Assembly: GCA_946410305.1 (NCBI GenBank) | Contig: CAMJZV010000021.1 | Span: forward strand, 1-57,272 | Direction: 5' to 3' | Source of the DNA: an uncultured Prevotellaceae bacterium | GTDB lineage: Bacteria > Bacteroidota > Bacteroidia > Bacteroidales > Bacteroidaceae | DNA: 57,272 bases | In this document: in pieces, positions 8,895 through 20,491 of the stretch | Numbering within the stretch: position 1 is the stretch's first letter | Layout: each line of letters begins with the position of its first letter | The notes under the pieces: model-generated | Database searches by the model: none | The model's input: only the letters and a program-made list of their open reading frames with translations | What the model was told of the DNA's origin: nothing | Translations under genes and position numbers: made by a program

Positions 8895-11320
8895 ATGAAA
8901 ATACTATTTAATGTTGAATACCAGACTACCTTTGGTGAAGATCTGATGCTGAACATACGGTCTGCAGAGGATAGTGCTAAGGTGTCGCAGCACAAGATGA
9001 CGACACTCGACGGTCAGCACTGGTTTGTAGAGATTTCGAAAGTGGCAAAGCCCGGCACGTACATTGACTATTATTATAGCCTGATGCGTGGCGACGAAGA
9101 GATGCGCCATGAATGGCTTGTGGAACCACATCGTTTGGAATTTGCCGCTCAGAAGGGCTCCCGCTATACGGTGTATGACCACTGGATAGACATTCCTGAG
9201 GATGCCTATATGTATAGCTCGGCACTGACAGACTGTATCATGGTCAACCAGCGTGAACTCAGCACCACTACAGAGTACCTGCGCACTGTACGCCTGAAGG
9301 TACGTGCTCCTCAGCTCCGTATCGGTGAGCAACTGGGTATTGTCGGTAGCGGTGATGCCCTTGGTAACTGGGATGTCAACAAGGCACAGCCCATGTTTGA
9401 GCATGAGTATCATGAGTGGGTTGTCAGCCTGGATGCTGCTACACTGCCTCAGACTATCGAGTTTAAGTTTGTATTGCTGGGTGTTGACCAGCCTCTCTGG
9501 GAGGAGTGCGGAAACCGTACGGTTGTCCTGCCAGATATCAGAGACAATGAGGTTGTCATCTATGAACTGTCTCAGTCTTACTTCCCTGTATATCCTTGGA
9601 AGGGTGCAGGTACCGTGATACCTATCTTCTCGCTGCGTAGTGAGGGCTCGTTTGGCGTGGGTGACTTTGGTGACCTGAAGAAGATGGTGGACTGGGTGGA
9701 CAAGACCAACCAGCGCATTCTGCAGGTGCTGCCCATCAACGATACCAATATGACGGGTTCTTGGCAGGATAGCTATCCCTACAATGCTATCAGCATTTAT
9801 GCCCTGCATCCGCAGTATACAGACTTCCGTCAGTTGCCTGAAATAAAAGATGAAAAATTAAAGATTAAATATGAAGAGTTGCGCCAGGAGCTGAATGCCC
9901 TGCCACAGATAGATTACGAGCGCATGTTCAAGGCTAAGTTGGACTATCTGCACATCCTGTTTGAGCAGGAGTGGAAGCGTGTCAAGGCTACTCAGGATTA
10001 TAAGCGGTTCTTTAACGACAACAAAGAATGGCTGGTACCCTATGCCCAGTTCTGTGTCAACCGTGATAAGTATGGCACTGCCGAGTTCACGAAGTGGCCT
10101 AAGGAAGCTACAACACAGAAGCCAAAAGCTAACAGTCAGCTGGATTTCTGGTACTTTGTGCAGTACAACCTCGACAAGCAGATGCATGCAGCCCATGAGT
10201 ATGCCCGTGCACATCGTGTTATTCTGAAGGGCGACATCCCCATTGGTATCTCACGCGATGGTGTGGAAGCATGGGTAGAACCCAAATACTTCAACCTGAA
10301 TGGTCAGGCTGGTGCACCGCCCGATCCATTCTCTGCCGACGGTCAGAACTGGGGCTTCCCGACCTATAACTGGGATGAGATGCTGAAGGACGGCTGTCAG
10401 TGGTGGGTACGCCGCTTCCGTAAGATGGCACAGTTCTTCGATGCCTACCGTATCGACCATGTGCTGGGCTTCTTCCGCATCTGGGAGATTCCAATGCCTG
10501 CTAAGTCGGGTCTGGAAGGACAGTTTGCACCAGCCTTGGGACTGAGCCGCGAGGAGATAGAGGGCTATGGCATCTATGGACATGACGACCTATTCCTCGT
10601 TGACCACAAGCGTAGCGACCGCTGGCATCCACGTATTGCCGTGCAGTATCAGGAACCCTACCAGCGACTGAATGATGGTGAGAAGTATAACTTCAACCGC
10701 CTCTACAACGATTACTTCTATCGTCGCAACAACCAGTTCTGGTATCAGGAGGCAATGAAGAAACTGCCCCGTCTGACACAGGCCACCCGCATGCTCTGCT
10801 GTGCAGAAGACCTGGGTATGGTACCCGACTGCGTGCCCTGGGTGATGAACGAGTTGCGTATCCTCTCGCTGGAAATCCAGTCGATGCCGAAGGACGATAA
10901 GGTTCGTTTCGGTCATCTGTCGCGCAACCCCTATCGTTCAGTATGTACCATCTCTACCCACGATATGCCGACACTACGTCAGTGGTGGGACGAGGATGAA
11001 GAGCGTACTCAGGACTACTTCAATAGCATGCTCCATCGTGGTGGTGCTGCACCTCACCCGCTGCCCGGCTGGCTGGCCAAGGACATTGTGAGCCGTCATC
11101 TGACTTCACCGTCTATGCTCTGTCTGCTGTCGCTGCAGGACTGGCTGTCAATTGATGAACGTCTGCGTCTGCCCGACCAGAATGCTGAGCGCATCAACAT
11201 CCCTGCAAATCCCCGCCATTACTGGCGCTATCGCATGCATATCTCTATTGAGCAACTGCTCAAGGAGGATGACTTCAACGAAACTATTAAGACATTAATC
11301 AATCAAAGTGGACGTAAGTA

Positions 11321-11321
<1 letters not shown>
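8895..11321 (+). CDS. malQ: 4-alpha-glucanotransferase with N-terminal starch-binding domains (GH77)
   Basis: The 808-residue protein has two CBM20-like starch-binding domains (about residues 1-105 and 125-240, the second with GIVGSGDALGNWD) and then a GH77 amylomaltase domain. Family catalytic residues are visible: the nucleophile Asp at about 521 in YRIDHVLGFFRIWE, the acid/base Glu at about 638 in CAEDLGMVPD, and the stabilising Asp at about 690 in TISTHDMPTLRQWW. It has no signal peptide, so it acts in the cytoplasm, disproportionating maltodextrins from the transporter and releasing glucose. Two low-complexity heptamer stretches interrupt it (about residues 317-329, EIKDEKLKIKYEEL, and about 407-416, QKPKANSQ) without breaking the frame. 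It is the large, CBM20-bearing plant DPE2-like type common in Bacteroidota. Confidence 0.95.
9846..9873. repeat. four-unit heptamer array inside malQ
   Basis: Units AAAGATG, AAAAATT, AAAGATT and AAATATG follow each other exactly at 7-bp spacing and encode a Lys/Glu-rich linker. A second, weaker case (CAGAAGC, CAAAAGC, TAACAGT, CAGCTGG) lies at 10116-10143. Confidence 0.5.
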
Positions 11322-13664
<2,343 letters not shown>

Positions 13665-13667
13665 ACG

Positions 13668-15629
13668 ATGAAAAAGCTACTGACTACTACCGCTTGTCTG
13701 CTCATGACTGTTCTCGCTACTGCCCAAGACTTTCATTTTGACGAGATGACATACTCGCCGGAGCAGACTGTATTCAAACTCTTCGCACCCAACGATGCCA
13801 AGTGCTATGTCAAGGTGGGTAAGAAGAAGGTAAAGATGACCAAGATGGGTGACTGTCTGTGGACAGCAACTGTCAAAGGCGACCTAAAGGGACAGCCGTA
13901 TGTGTTTAACACCGGTCATGGTGACACACCAGGTGTCTTTGCCAAGGCCGTAGGTACCAACGGCAAGGAGGGATATATCCTTGACTTGGCTACAACCAAT
14001 CCTGTTGGCTGGGAGAATGATGAGCACCCTCTGTGTAAGTCACCTGCTGACCTTGTGGTTTACGAGATGCATCATCGCGACTTCTCCATAGCCCGCAAGG
14101 AGGCAAAATATCCTGGTAAGTTTCTGGCATTGACAGAACCATGGGCCATCAACCACCTGAAAGCTCTTGGTGTGAATGCCATCCATATCCTGCCCAGCTA
14201 CGACTATGGTTCTGTTGACGAGACACGTCTTGATCAGCCGCAGTATAACTGGGGCTATGATCCCGTGAACTACAACGTACCAGAGGGTGGCTACTCTACC
14301 GACCCTTCTAAACCGGAGGTGCGCATCCGTGAGTTCAAGCAGATGGTACAGGCCCTCCACAAGGCGGGCATCCGTGTCATCCTTGACGTGGTATATAACC
14401 ATACTTACGACATCGACCACTCGAACTTCCAGCGTACGTATCCCGACTACTACTATAGGCAGTTGGCAGTTGGCGATTGGCAGATAGCTAAAAGCCAAAA
14501 GCCAAAAGCTAAAAGCCAAAAGCCTATATATTCCAATGGCAGTGGCTGTGGCAATGAGACAGCATCCGAAAAGCCTATGATGCGCCGTTTCATGATGGAA
14601 AGTGTGAAGTACTGGATTAACGAGTACCACATCGATGGTTTCCGCTTCGACCTGATGGGCTGTCACGACATAGAGACGATGAACCAGATTCGTCAGATGG
14701 TCAACGAGATAGACCCCACCATATTTATATATGGAGAGGGCTGGAGTGCTGGAGCCTGTGCACTGCCTAACGAGAAACTGGGCATGAAGGCTAATATCTC
14801 GCAGATGCCAGGTATTGCTGCTTTCTCTGACGAGATACGCGACGCCCTGCGTGGCCCATTCTCTGACGATACCATTTCTGGATGGTTGGGCCGAATCAAT
14901 ATGGGCAAGCCTGAACAGTTCCCTGGCGATGTAGAGGTGGAGAGTTTGAAGTTTGGTATTGTGGGCTGCATCCAGCATCCGCAGGTCAATATGAGGAAGG
15001 TCAACTACTCCAAAGTGCCGTGGGCTACAGAACCTACCCAGATGATGTCGTACGTCTCTTGTCACGACGATATGTGTCTGGTAGACCGTCTGAAGGCTAG
15101 CATTCCCCATATCAAGCAGGATGAACTTATCCGTCTTGACCTCCTGGCACAGACGGCAGTCTTCACCTCTCAGGGTGTACCTTTCATGCTCAGCGGTGAG
15201 GAACTGCTGCGTACCAAGAAAGGTGTGCATAACAGCTTTGAGTCACCAGACAGCATTAACCAGCTGGATTGGGAGAACCTCCGTACCTATCCGCAGGTGT
15301 TCAACTACTATCAGAGCCTGATTCGCTTACGCAAGAATCATCCCGCTTTCCGCTTAGCCAATGCTGACTTGGTACGCAAGCACCTGGAATTCTTTGATGC
15401 TCCCCAACCTGTTGTGGCCTTCCGATTGAAGAACTATGCCGGTCGCGACGACTGGCGCGACATCATCGTTTTGCTGAATTCTTCTCGTAAGATGCATAGC
15501 GTCACCATTCCTAAGGGCAACTATACGGTTGTATGCCGTGGTGGTGTTATCAACGAGCAGGGTCTCGGAAACGTATGTGGCTCTGAAATATCAGTCGACC
15601 CACAGTCGGCTATAATCCTACATAACTAA
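13668..15629 (+). CDS. pulA: secreted type I pullulanase (GH13) with a repeat-derived loop
   Basis: The 653-residue product has a signal peptide (MKKLLTTTACLLMTVLATAQ), a short CBM48-like N-terminal domain (about 30-110) and a GH13 barrel. Pullulanase marks are YNWGYDP (about residue 187), VVYNHTY, GFRFDLMG (nucleophile Asp), IYGEGW (acid/base Glu) and SCHDD (third acid). It hydrolyses alpha-1,6 branches of glucans, most likely in the periplasm. It begins 3 bp after susB and ends 6 bp before susA, an operon. Between YYYR and SNGSGCGNE, a conserved active-site loop, about 21 residues (QLAVGDWQIAKSQKPKAKSQ and on) come from a 63-bp heptamer array. Whether the enzyme still works is open, though the frame and all catalytic residues are intact. 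Confidence 0.92.
   Translation: MKKLLTTTACLLMTVLATAQDFHFDEMTYSPEQTVFKLFAPNDAKCYVKVGKKKVKMTKMGDCLWTATVKGDLKGQPYVFNTGHGDTPGVFAKAVGTNGKEGYILDLATTNPVGWENDEHPLCKSPADLVVYEMHHRDFSIARKEAKYPGKFLALTEPWAINHLKALGVNAIHILPSYDYGSVDETRLDQPQYNWGYDPVNYNVPEGGYSTDPSKPEVRIREFKQMVQALHKAGIRVILDVVYNHTYDIDHSNFQRTYPDYYYRQLAVGDWQIAKSQKPKAKSQKPIYSNGSGCGNETASEKPMMRRFMMESVKYWINEYHIDGFRFDLMGCHDIETMNQIRQMVNEIDPTIFIYGEGWSAGACALPNEKLGMKANISQMPGIAAFSDEIRDALRGPFSDDTISGWLGRINMGKPEQFPGDVEVESLKFGIVGCIQHPQVNMRKVNYSKVPWATEPTQMMSYVSCHDDMCLVDRLKASIPHIKQDELIRLDLLAQTAVFTSQGVPFMLSGEELLRTKKGVHNSFESPDSINQLDWENLRTYPQVFNYYQSLIRLRKNHPAFRLANADLVRKHLEFFDAPQPVVAFRLKNYAGRDDWRDIIVLLNSSRKMHSVTIPKGNYTVVCRGGVINEQGLGNVCGSEISVDPQSAIILHN
14460..14522. 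repeat. nine-unit heptamer array inside the pullulanase gene
   Basis: Nine exact 7-bp units: four of CAGTTGG type, then five of CCAAAAG or CTAAAAG type. The second group is approximately the reverse complement of the first, so it is an inverted pair without a spacer. The length of 63 bp keeps the reading frame. Confidence 0.85.
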
Positions 15630-15635
15630 CAGATT

Positions 15636-17555
15636 ATGAAAAAGCTATTTTTCTTAACACTATTGCTGAGTGCTACAATGACAATGCATGCTGCAAAACA
15701 GAAACAGACAATTACCCGCATTGACCCGACAGACTGGTTTGTCGGCATGAAGAATCCTGAGGTACAGCTGATGGTATACGGTAAGGGAATCCGTGATGCA
15801 CAGAGTGTAACCACCGACTATCCTGGTGTGGCTATTGACAGTCTGGTACGTCTCGACTCTCCCAATTACCTGCTGGTATATCTGAATCTGAAGGATGCGA
15901 AGCCAGGCACGATGAAGCTTACGTTTCAGGTGAAGAATGAAAAGGGCAAAGTGAAGAGTGAGGTAGTGAACTACCAGCTGAAGGCCCGTGAGATGAGTGG
16001 TGACAAGCGCAACGGCTTCGACATCAGCGATGTGCTCTACCTGCTGATGCCCGACCGCTTTGCACAGGGTGCTAACCACCAGAAGCAGATAAAAGGACTG
16101 CGTAACTACAAAGAAGATCGCAATGCTCCTTCGCTGCGTCATGGTGGCGATTTGGAGGGCTTGCAGCAGCATCTGGACTACTTCAATGAGTTGGGAGTCA
16201 CGGCACTGTGGTTCACACCGATTCTAGAGAATGACTCGCCCGATCAGGGCCAGTGGTCCACTTATCATGGCTATGCCTGTACCGACTACTACCGTGTAGA
16301 CCCTCGCTTTGGTACCAATGAGCAATATCGTCAGCTGATTGATGCCTGCCATCAGAAGGGGCTGAAGGTGGTGATGGATATGATTTTCAACCATTGTGGC
16401 TTTGAGCACCCATGGGTGGCTGACCTGCCCAGCAAGGATTGGTTGAACCTGCCAGGATGGCTGGAGCAGTCGGGCGGTACCAGTGACTCACGTGGTACCG
16501 ACTTTCAGCAGACCAGCTATAAGCTGACCCCTGTGCTCGACCCCTATGCTTCTGAGGTGGATTTGAAAGAAACAACTGAAGGATGGTTTGTTAGCACCAT
16601 GCCAGACCTCAACCAGAACAATCCGCATCTGATGCGCTATCTCATCCAGAACAGTAAGTGGTGGATAGAGAGTGCCGGCATTGACGGCATCCGCATGGAC
16701 ACCTATCCTTATGCTTTCCGCAAGCCGATGGCAGCATGGATGAAGGAATTGGACGAGGAGTATCCTAACTTCAACACCGTTGGTGAGACATGGGTGACAG
16801 AGCCTGCCTATACTGCTGCTTGGCAAAAGGATAGCAAGCTCTCTGAGGAGAATAGCTACCTGAAGACTGTCATGGACTTCTCGTTCCAAGAGAAACTCGA
16901 CTCTGCCAAACATGAGATTACCGATGGCTGGTGGCGTGGCATGAACCGCCTATACAACTCGTTCTGCTACGACTATCTGTATCCTAATCCTTCAAGTGTG
17001 ATGGCCTTCCTCGACAACCATGATACCGACCGTTTCTTAGGTGACGGACAGGATATCACGGCATTGAAACAGGGCTTGGCACTGCTGCTCACCGTACGCC
17101 GCATTCCACAGCTGTACTATGGTACGGAGATTATGATGAACGGCACGAAGGCTGTTACTGATGGTCATGTGCGTAAAGACTTCCCCGGTGGATTCCCTGG
17201 TGACGAACATAACGCATTCACCCGTGAGGGACGTACGAAGATAGAGAACGAGATGTTCGACTGGCTCAGCAAGGTGCTGCACTGGCGTCAGGGTAACGAG
17301 ACGATTATCCGTGGCTATCAGACGCAGTTCATTCCTTACAAGGGCGTCTATGTCATTGCCCGTCGCTGGCACCGTCATGGTGTGATTACCATTATCAACG
17401 GTACGCGCCGCAATGCTACCATGGAGATGAAACGTTATGCCGAGCTCTTCGACCCAGACCAGAAGGTGGGTGAAGATATCGTGACAGGACGTAAGTATAG
17501 CTTGCGCGAAGACCTTCCATTGTCTCCGCGTCAAGCACTGATCCTGGAATACTAA
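15636..17555 (+). CDS. susA: neopullulanase/alpha-amylase (GH13), SusA-like
   Basis: A 639-residue secreted enzyme: signal peptide (MKKLFFLTLLLSATMTMHAA), a cyclomaltodextrinase-type N-terminal domain (about 25-130) and a GH13 barrel. The four GH13 regions are visible as DMIFNHCG, GIRMDTYPY (nucleophile Asp), VGETWV (acid/base Glu) and LDNHDTDRF. The domain order and the YLLMPDRFAQG segment match Bacteroides SusA, a periplasmic neopullulanase that cuts imported malto-oligosaccharides. It is the last gene of the rightward arm and ends only 4 bp from the convergent phosphatase gene, with no obvious terminator between them. No outer-membrane SusG-like lipoprotein amylase is seen in the window. 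Confidence 0.94.
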   Translation: MKKLFFLTLLLSATMTMHAAKQKQTITRIDPTDWFVGMKNPEVQLMVYGKGIRDAQSVTTDYPGVAIDSLVRLDSPNYLLVYLNLKDAKPGTMKLTFQVKNEKGKVKSEVVNYQLKAREMSGDKRNGFDISDVLYLLMPDRFAQGANHQKQIKGLRNYKEDRNAPSLRHGGDLEGLQQHLDYFNELGVTALWFTPILENDSPDQGQWSTYHGYACTDYYRVDPRFGTNEQYRQLIDACHQKGLKVVMDMIFNHCGFEHPWVADLPSKDWLNLPGWLEQSGGTSDSRGTDFQQTSYKLTPVLDPYASEVDLKETTEGWFVSTMPDLNQNNPHLMRYLIQNSKWWIESAGIDGIRMDTYPYAFRKPMAAWMKELDEEYPNFNTVGETWVTEPAYTAAWQKDSKLSEENSYLKTVMDFSFQEKLDSAKHEITDGWWRGMNRLYNSFCYDYLYPNPSSVMAFLDNHDTDRFLGDGQDITALKQGLALLLTVRRIPQLYYGTEIMMNGTKAVTDGHVRKDFPGGFPGDEHNAFTREGRTKIENEMFDWLSKVLHWRQGNETIIRGYQTQFIPYKGVYVIARRWHRHGVITIINGTRRNATMEMKRYAELFDPDQKVGEDIVTGRKYSLREDLPLSPRQALILEY

Positions 17556-17559
17556 AGGA

Positions 17560-18030
17560 TTATGCCGTGAGGTGGTCTAACAGCCCCTCACAGGCATCTT
17601 CTAACAACTCGATAACCAGTTCGAAGTCACGCTCTGTACCGTAGTAAGGGTCGGGGATAGTCGACTGGTCGGGATGACGATGCAGGTAGTCGGCCATGAG
17701 GCGTATCTTCCGACTGTCTGCATCGTTTCGTGCTTTAGCGCGTATGGCACGGATGTTCTCATGGTCCATGCCTATGATGAGGTCGAAACGGTCGAAGTAG
17801 CTGCTGTCCAACTGTTGTGCACGGCTATGGAAGTCATAGCCGTGATGGGCACCGCACTGGCGCATTCTGCGGTCAGGTAGGTCGCCGACATGCCAGGGAC
17901 CGATGGCTGCCGACTCAATATGGAATTGGTCGCTTAGTCCACGCTCGTCAACCAGCTGTTGCATAATACCTTCAGCAGCTGGTGAGCGACAGATGTTTCC
18001 CAAACATACAAATAGTAGTCTCTGCTTCAT
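17560..18030 (-). CDS. low-molecular-weight protein tyrosine phosphatase
   Basis: The 156-residue product has the P-loop CLGNICRSP near the N terminus (about residue 8) and the catalytic general-acid Asp in IPDPYYG, the two marks of the LMW-PTP/Wzb/arsenate reductase-like fold. It is cytoplasmic and removes phosphate from tyrosine. In related bacteria such enzymes act with tyrosine kinases of polysaccharide export, but no kinase is present here. The ATG at 18030 is chosen because the P-loop then sits at the family position and a TACTTTTG promoter box lies just upstream, leaving a leader of only about 5 nt. Confidence 0.92.
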   Translation of the reverse strand: MKQRLLFVCLGNICRSPAAEGIMQQLVDERGLSDQFHIESAAIGPWHVGDLPDRRMRQCGAHHGYDFHSRAQQLDSSYFDRFDLIIGMDHENIRAIRAKARNDADSRKIRLMADYLHRHPDQSTIPDPYYGTERDFELVIELLEDACEGLLDHLTA

Positions 18031-18038
18031 AACGCCTG

Positions 18039-18070
18039 CAAAAGTATAAAAAAACGAGTAGATGGGCAAA
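18039..18070 (-). promoter_or_regulatory. phosphatase promoter
   Basis: On the coding strand TTTG (18067-18070), 20 bp, then TACTTTTG (18039-18046). The predicted RNA start is about 5 nt before the ATG. Confidence 0.6.
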
Positions 18071-18084
18071 AAAATCTCCGTTTA

Positions 18085-18116
18085 TTTGTAAGTTACGAAA
18101 ATATTCCCTAACTTTG
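18085..18116 (+). promoter_or_regulatory. promoter of the secreted endonuclease gene
   Basis: TTTG (18085-18088), a 20-bp spacer and TAACTTTG (18109-18116) match the phylum consensus. It is divergent from the phosphatase promoter 15 bp away. Confidence 0.65.
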
Positions 18117-18156
18117 TCTTGTTATAGCAGTTATTATCTTAAATCTATTTTTGCTC

Positions 18157-19806
18157 ATGAAAACAAGATTACTTCTATTGTCACTATTCATCGCAGTCAT
18201 TTGCAGTGTATGGGCACAAGGACCCAATGGTTCTGGAACGTATTATCAGAGTGCCGATGGCAAAAAAGGCTCAGAACTGAAGACGGCGATGTATAATATC
18301 ATCAAGAATCCTTCTGTTACCAGCTATAAAGGATTGTATGATGCATATATCAAGACCGACACCCGCCCTGACGGCTATGTGCGTGACTGGTATTCTAATG
18401 CCACAAACTATAGCCATAACGTAGACAATAAGGGCAACTATTCGAAAGAAGGTGACATGTATAACCGCGAACACTCTGTGCCGCAGAGCTGGTTTAGTGA
18501 GGCCTCCCCCATGGTATCCGACATTGTCCATGTGCTTCCTACCGACGGCTATGTCAACAACCGCCGTTCAAGTTACCCATTGGCAGATGTAAACAGCGTT
18601 ACCTATTCATCAAAGAATGACTATTCAAAGTTGGGCTCTTGTAAGGTTGATGGCTATTCGGGAACGGTCTTTGAACCTAACGACGAGATTAAGGGTGACA
18701 TGGCACGTATATATTTTTATATGGCTACTTGCTATCAGGACAAAATATCAAATTGGACGAAAGGTGAGAGTCAAAAGGTTTTTGGGAATTCTTCTTATCC
18801 GGGACTACGAGATTGGGTGTTAGCAATGTTTATGCGCTGGTCAAAGCAAGATCCGGTAGACGATGTAGAGATAGCCCGCAATAATGCTGTATATGAGGTA
18901 CAAGGCAATCGCAACCCGTTTGTGGACTATCCCGGTTTGGAGGATTATGTATGGGGTGACATGACAGATGTGGCTTTCAGCTATGATAACTATGCAGGTG
19001 GCAGTAGTGGTGGCGAGACAACCAAAGTGGCTATGCCGACTTTCTCTCCTGATGCAGGTACCTATTATAATAGTGTAACAGTATCGATTAATTGTGCAAC
19101 AGAAGGGGCTACTATCTACTATACTACCAACGGGGCTGATGCCTCTGAACAGAGTTTAGTATATACTGGCTCGATTGAGATTGCTGAGACCTCTACCATC
19201 AAGGCAATAGCCATCAAGGATGGTCAGCACAGTGCTCAAGCTGAGGCAACATACACCATTACCGACGAACCTGTTATTCCACAACCTGGCGGAAGTATTG
19301 AAATAGCCCTGAATAATGCGTTCTTTGGTACTTCTTTTAATGGAGCAATCAATAAATATACAGCTGACCTTGTTGGTACTAAGGATGGCATTTCGGTTAC
19401 TTATTCGTTGGGAGATGGAGGTGGAAACCGTTTTTGTAATGATAGCCAGATTCGACTATATCAGAAGAATGTACTGAAAGTTAGTGCCGAACAAGCCACA
19501 ATTGTGGGCGTTGAATTTACGACAAGTGGTAGTAAAGTCTTAAAGGCAAATGTGGGTACGATGAGTGGTACCAACTGGACAGGCAACAACCAAAGTGTTG
19601 AATTCAGCGTGAATGATGGTAGTGGCAATCTGCAGGTATCTTCCATTAAGGTTACAATTCCTGCTTCTGACCCTTCGGCTATAGAAACTGTTCAGGCCAA
19701 TACGCTCTCTGGCCGTCGTGTCATCTACAACCTGCGTGGTCAGCGTGTAGCTAATCCTACCCGTGGCATCTATATCGTAGATGGCAAAAAGGTTCTATTA
19801 CCTTAA
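18157..19806 (+). CDS. secreted endonuclease I-family nuclease with a C-terminal sorting-type tail
   Basis: The 549-residue product has a signal peptide (ending SVWAQ). An EndA/NucM-type endonuclease I domain follows (about 25-275), with the catalytic His in YNREHSVPQSWF and the metal-site segment PTDGYVNNRRSSYPLA. Next is a chitobiase C-terminal-like Ig domain (about 285-370, PTFSPDAGTYYNSVTVSI), a carbohydrate-binding-like module (about 385-500) and the tail IYNLRGQRVANPTRGIYIV-DGKKV. Tails of this kind resemble type IX secretion sorting domains, and porX and porW are in this window. It probably degrades extracellular DNA for nutrients or biofilm turnover. ATG 18157 is preferred to the TTG two codons earlier. 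Confidence 0.88.
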   Translation: MKTRLLLLSLFIAVICSVWAQGPNGSGTYYQSADGKKGSELKTAMYNIIKNPSVTSYKGLYDAYIKTDTRPDGYVRDWYSNATNYSHNVDNKGNYSKEGDMYNREHSVPQSWFSEASPMVSDIVHVLPTDGYVNNRRSSYPLADVNSVTYSSKNDYSKLGSCKVDGYSGTVFEPNDEIKGDMARIYFYMATCYQDKISNWTKGESQKVFGNSSYPGLRDWVLAMFMRWSKQDPVDDVEIARNNAVYEVQGNRNPFVDYPGLEDYVWGDMTDVAFSYDNYAGGSSGGETTKVAMPTFSPDAGTYYNSVTVSINCATEGATIYYTTNGADASEQSLVYTGSIEIAETSTIKAIAIKDGQHSAQAEATYTITDEPVIPQPGGSIEIALNNAFFGTSFNGAINKYTADLVGTKDGISVTYSLGDGGGNRFCNDSQIRLYQKNVLKVSAEQATIVGVEFTTSGSKVLKANVGTMSGTNWTGNNQSVEFSVNDGSGNLQVSSIKVTIPASDPSAIETVQANTLSGRRVIYNLRGQRVANPTRGIYIVDGKKVLLP

Positions 19807-19999
19807 GCCGAAAAGGTAGTGAATTTTTACGTCCTCAAAGATGTGAAAAAGTGTGGTTAGCCTACACTACAACATACAACATGCTTATTTGCTGTTGTTT
19901 AAGTGGTGTAGGCTTGCTTTTTAAGCCTACACTAAGCCTACACGAGGCTACACAAGATAGATTATCTAGAAAATCATTAAATTCTCTAGATAATTTCGC

Positions 20000-20017
20000 A
20001 AATTCTCTAGAGAATTT
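20000..20017. repeat. 18-bp perfect palindrome, copy 1
   Basis: AAATTCTCTAGAGAATTT; the identical 18 bp occur at 34399-34416 and inside a 20-bp version at 34441-34460. Confidence 0.9.
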
Positions 20018-20353
20018 GTTGTTTATATGGCTAATACAGACACAGGAATAACAAATACAGACACAGGAATAGCTGATACAAAGATGGCTAATACCAATAA
20101 CGCAGTTGGTAGTCTGTTCGTGTACCCTGTGTGTACCCTTGAAAGGCAAGGGTACACTGGTTAAAAGATTGGTTAACAGTAAGATAAGTGTCTTTGTGTA
20201 GGCTTGATGATATTTTTTTGCTTCTTTGGGAGCAAAAAATTATTTTTGTAAAATAGACTGATTACCTTATTCGAAGGGGGCGCCGAGTCGTTAGTTTGAA
20301 GAACATACTGAGTGGTTTCTTGTTTTTTTACGAATAGTTAATTATTTATAATT

Positions 20354-20405
20354 AAGGGCTGCAAATTTGGTGGAAATTGAAAGAATTTCTACCTTTGCAG
20401 CCCTT
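20354..20405 (+). promoter_or_regulatory. M6 protease promoter enclosed in a 12-bp inverted repeat
   Basis: TTTG (20366-20369), 20 bp, TACCTTTG (20390-20397). AAGGGCTGCAAA (20354-20365) and TTTGCAGCCCTT (20394-20405) are perfect reverse complements, so both promoter boxes lie at or within the repeat. The leader would be about 90 nt. Confidence 0.7.
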
Positions 20406-20491
20406 TTGGGTCTATTGATTTACGTCAATTAAGTATACCCGAATTGCATATGGAGTGAATATTGTATCATAAATTATTATAAAAAACTAAC

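Larger units (their letters stand above)
19807..20491. other. 685-bp intergenic region with composite repeat element A and a promoter
   Basis: Decamer repeats AAGCCTACAC occur directly (19858-19867 in part, 19923-19932, 19934-19943, 19944-19953 variant) and inverted (19906-19915, 20196-20205). Palindromes lie at 19979-19996 (one mismatch) and 20000-20017 (perfect). 21-bp repeats beginning AT(G/A)GCTAATAC occupy 20027-20104. A second inverted unit, GTGTACCC with GGGTACAC, lies at about 20120-20158. The M6 protease promoter is at 20354-20405. I see no convincing gene; the 45-codon frame at 20027-20164 follows the 21-bp repeat. Confidence 0.75.

Noticed and set aside
14040..15230. 396-codon minus-strand frame within the pullulanase gene
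   Set aside because: It mirrors a well-supported gene on the other strand; the long shadow follows from codon bias.
19862..20149. 95-codon frame on the minus strand in the composite element (Cys/Ser-rich)
   Set aside because: It is only the reverse reading of the repeats, without a plausible start context, domain or signal.
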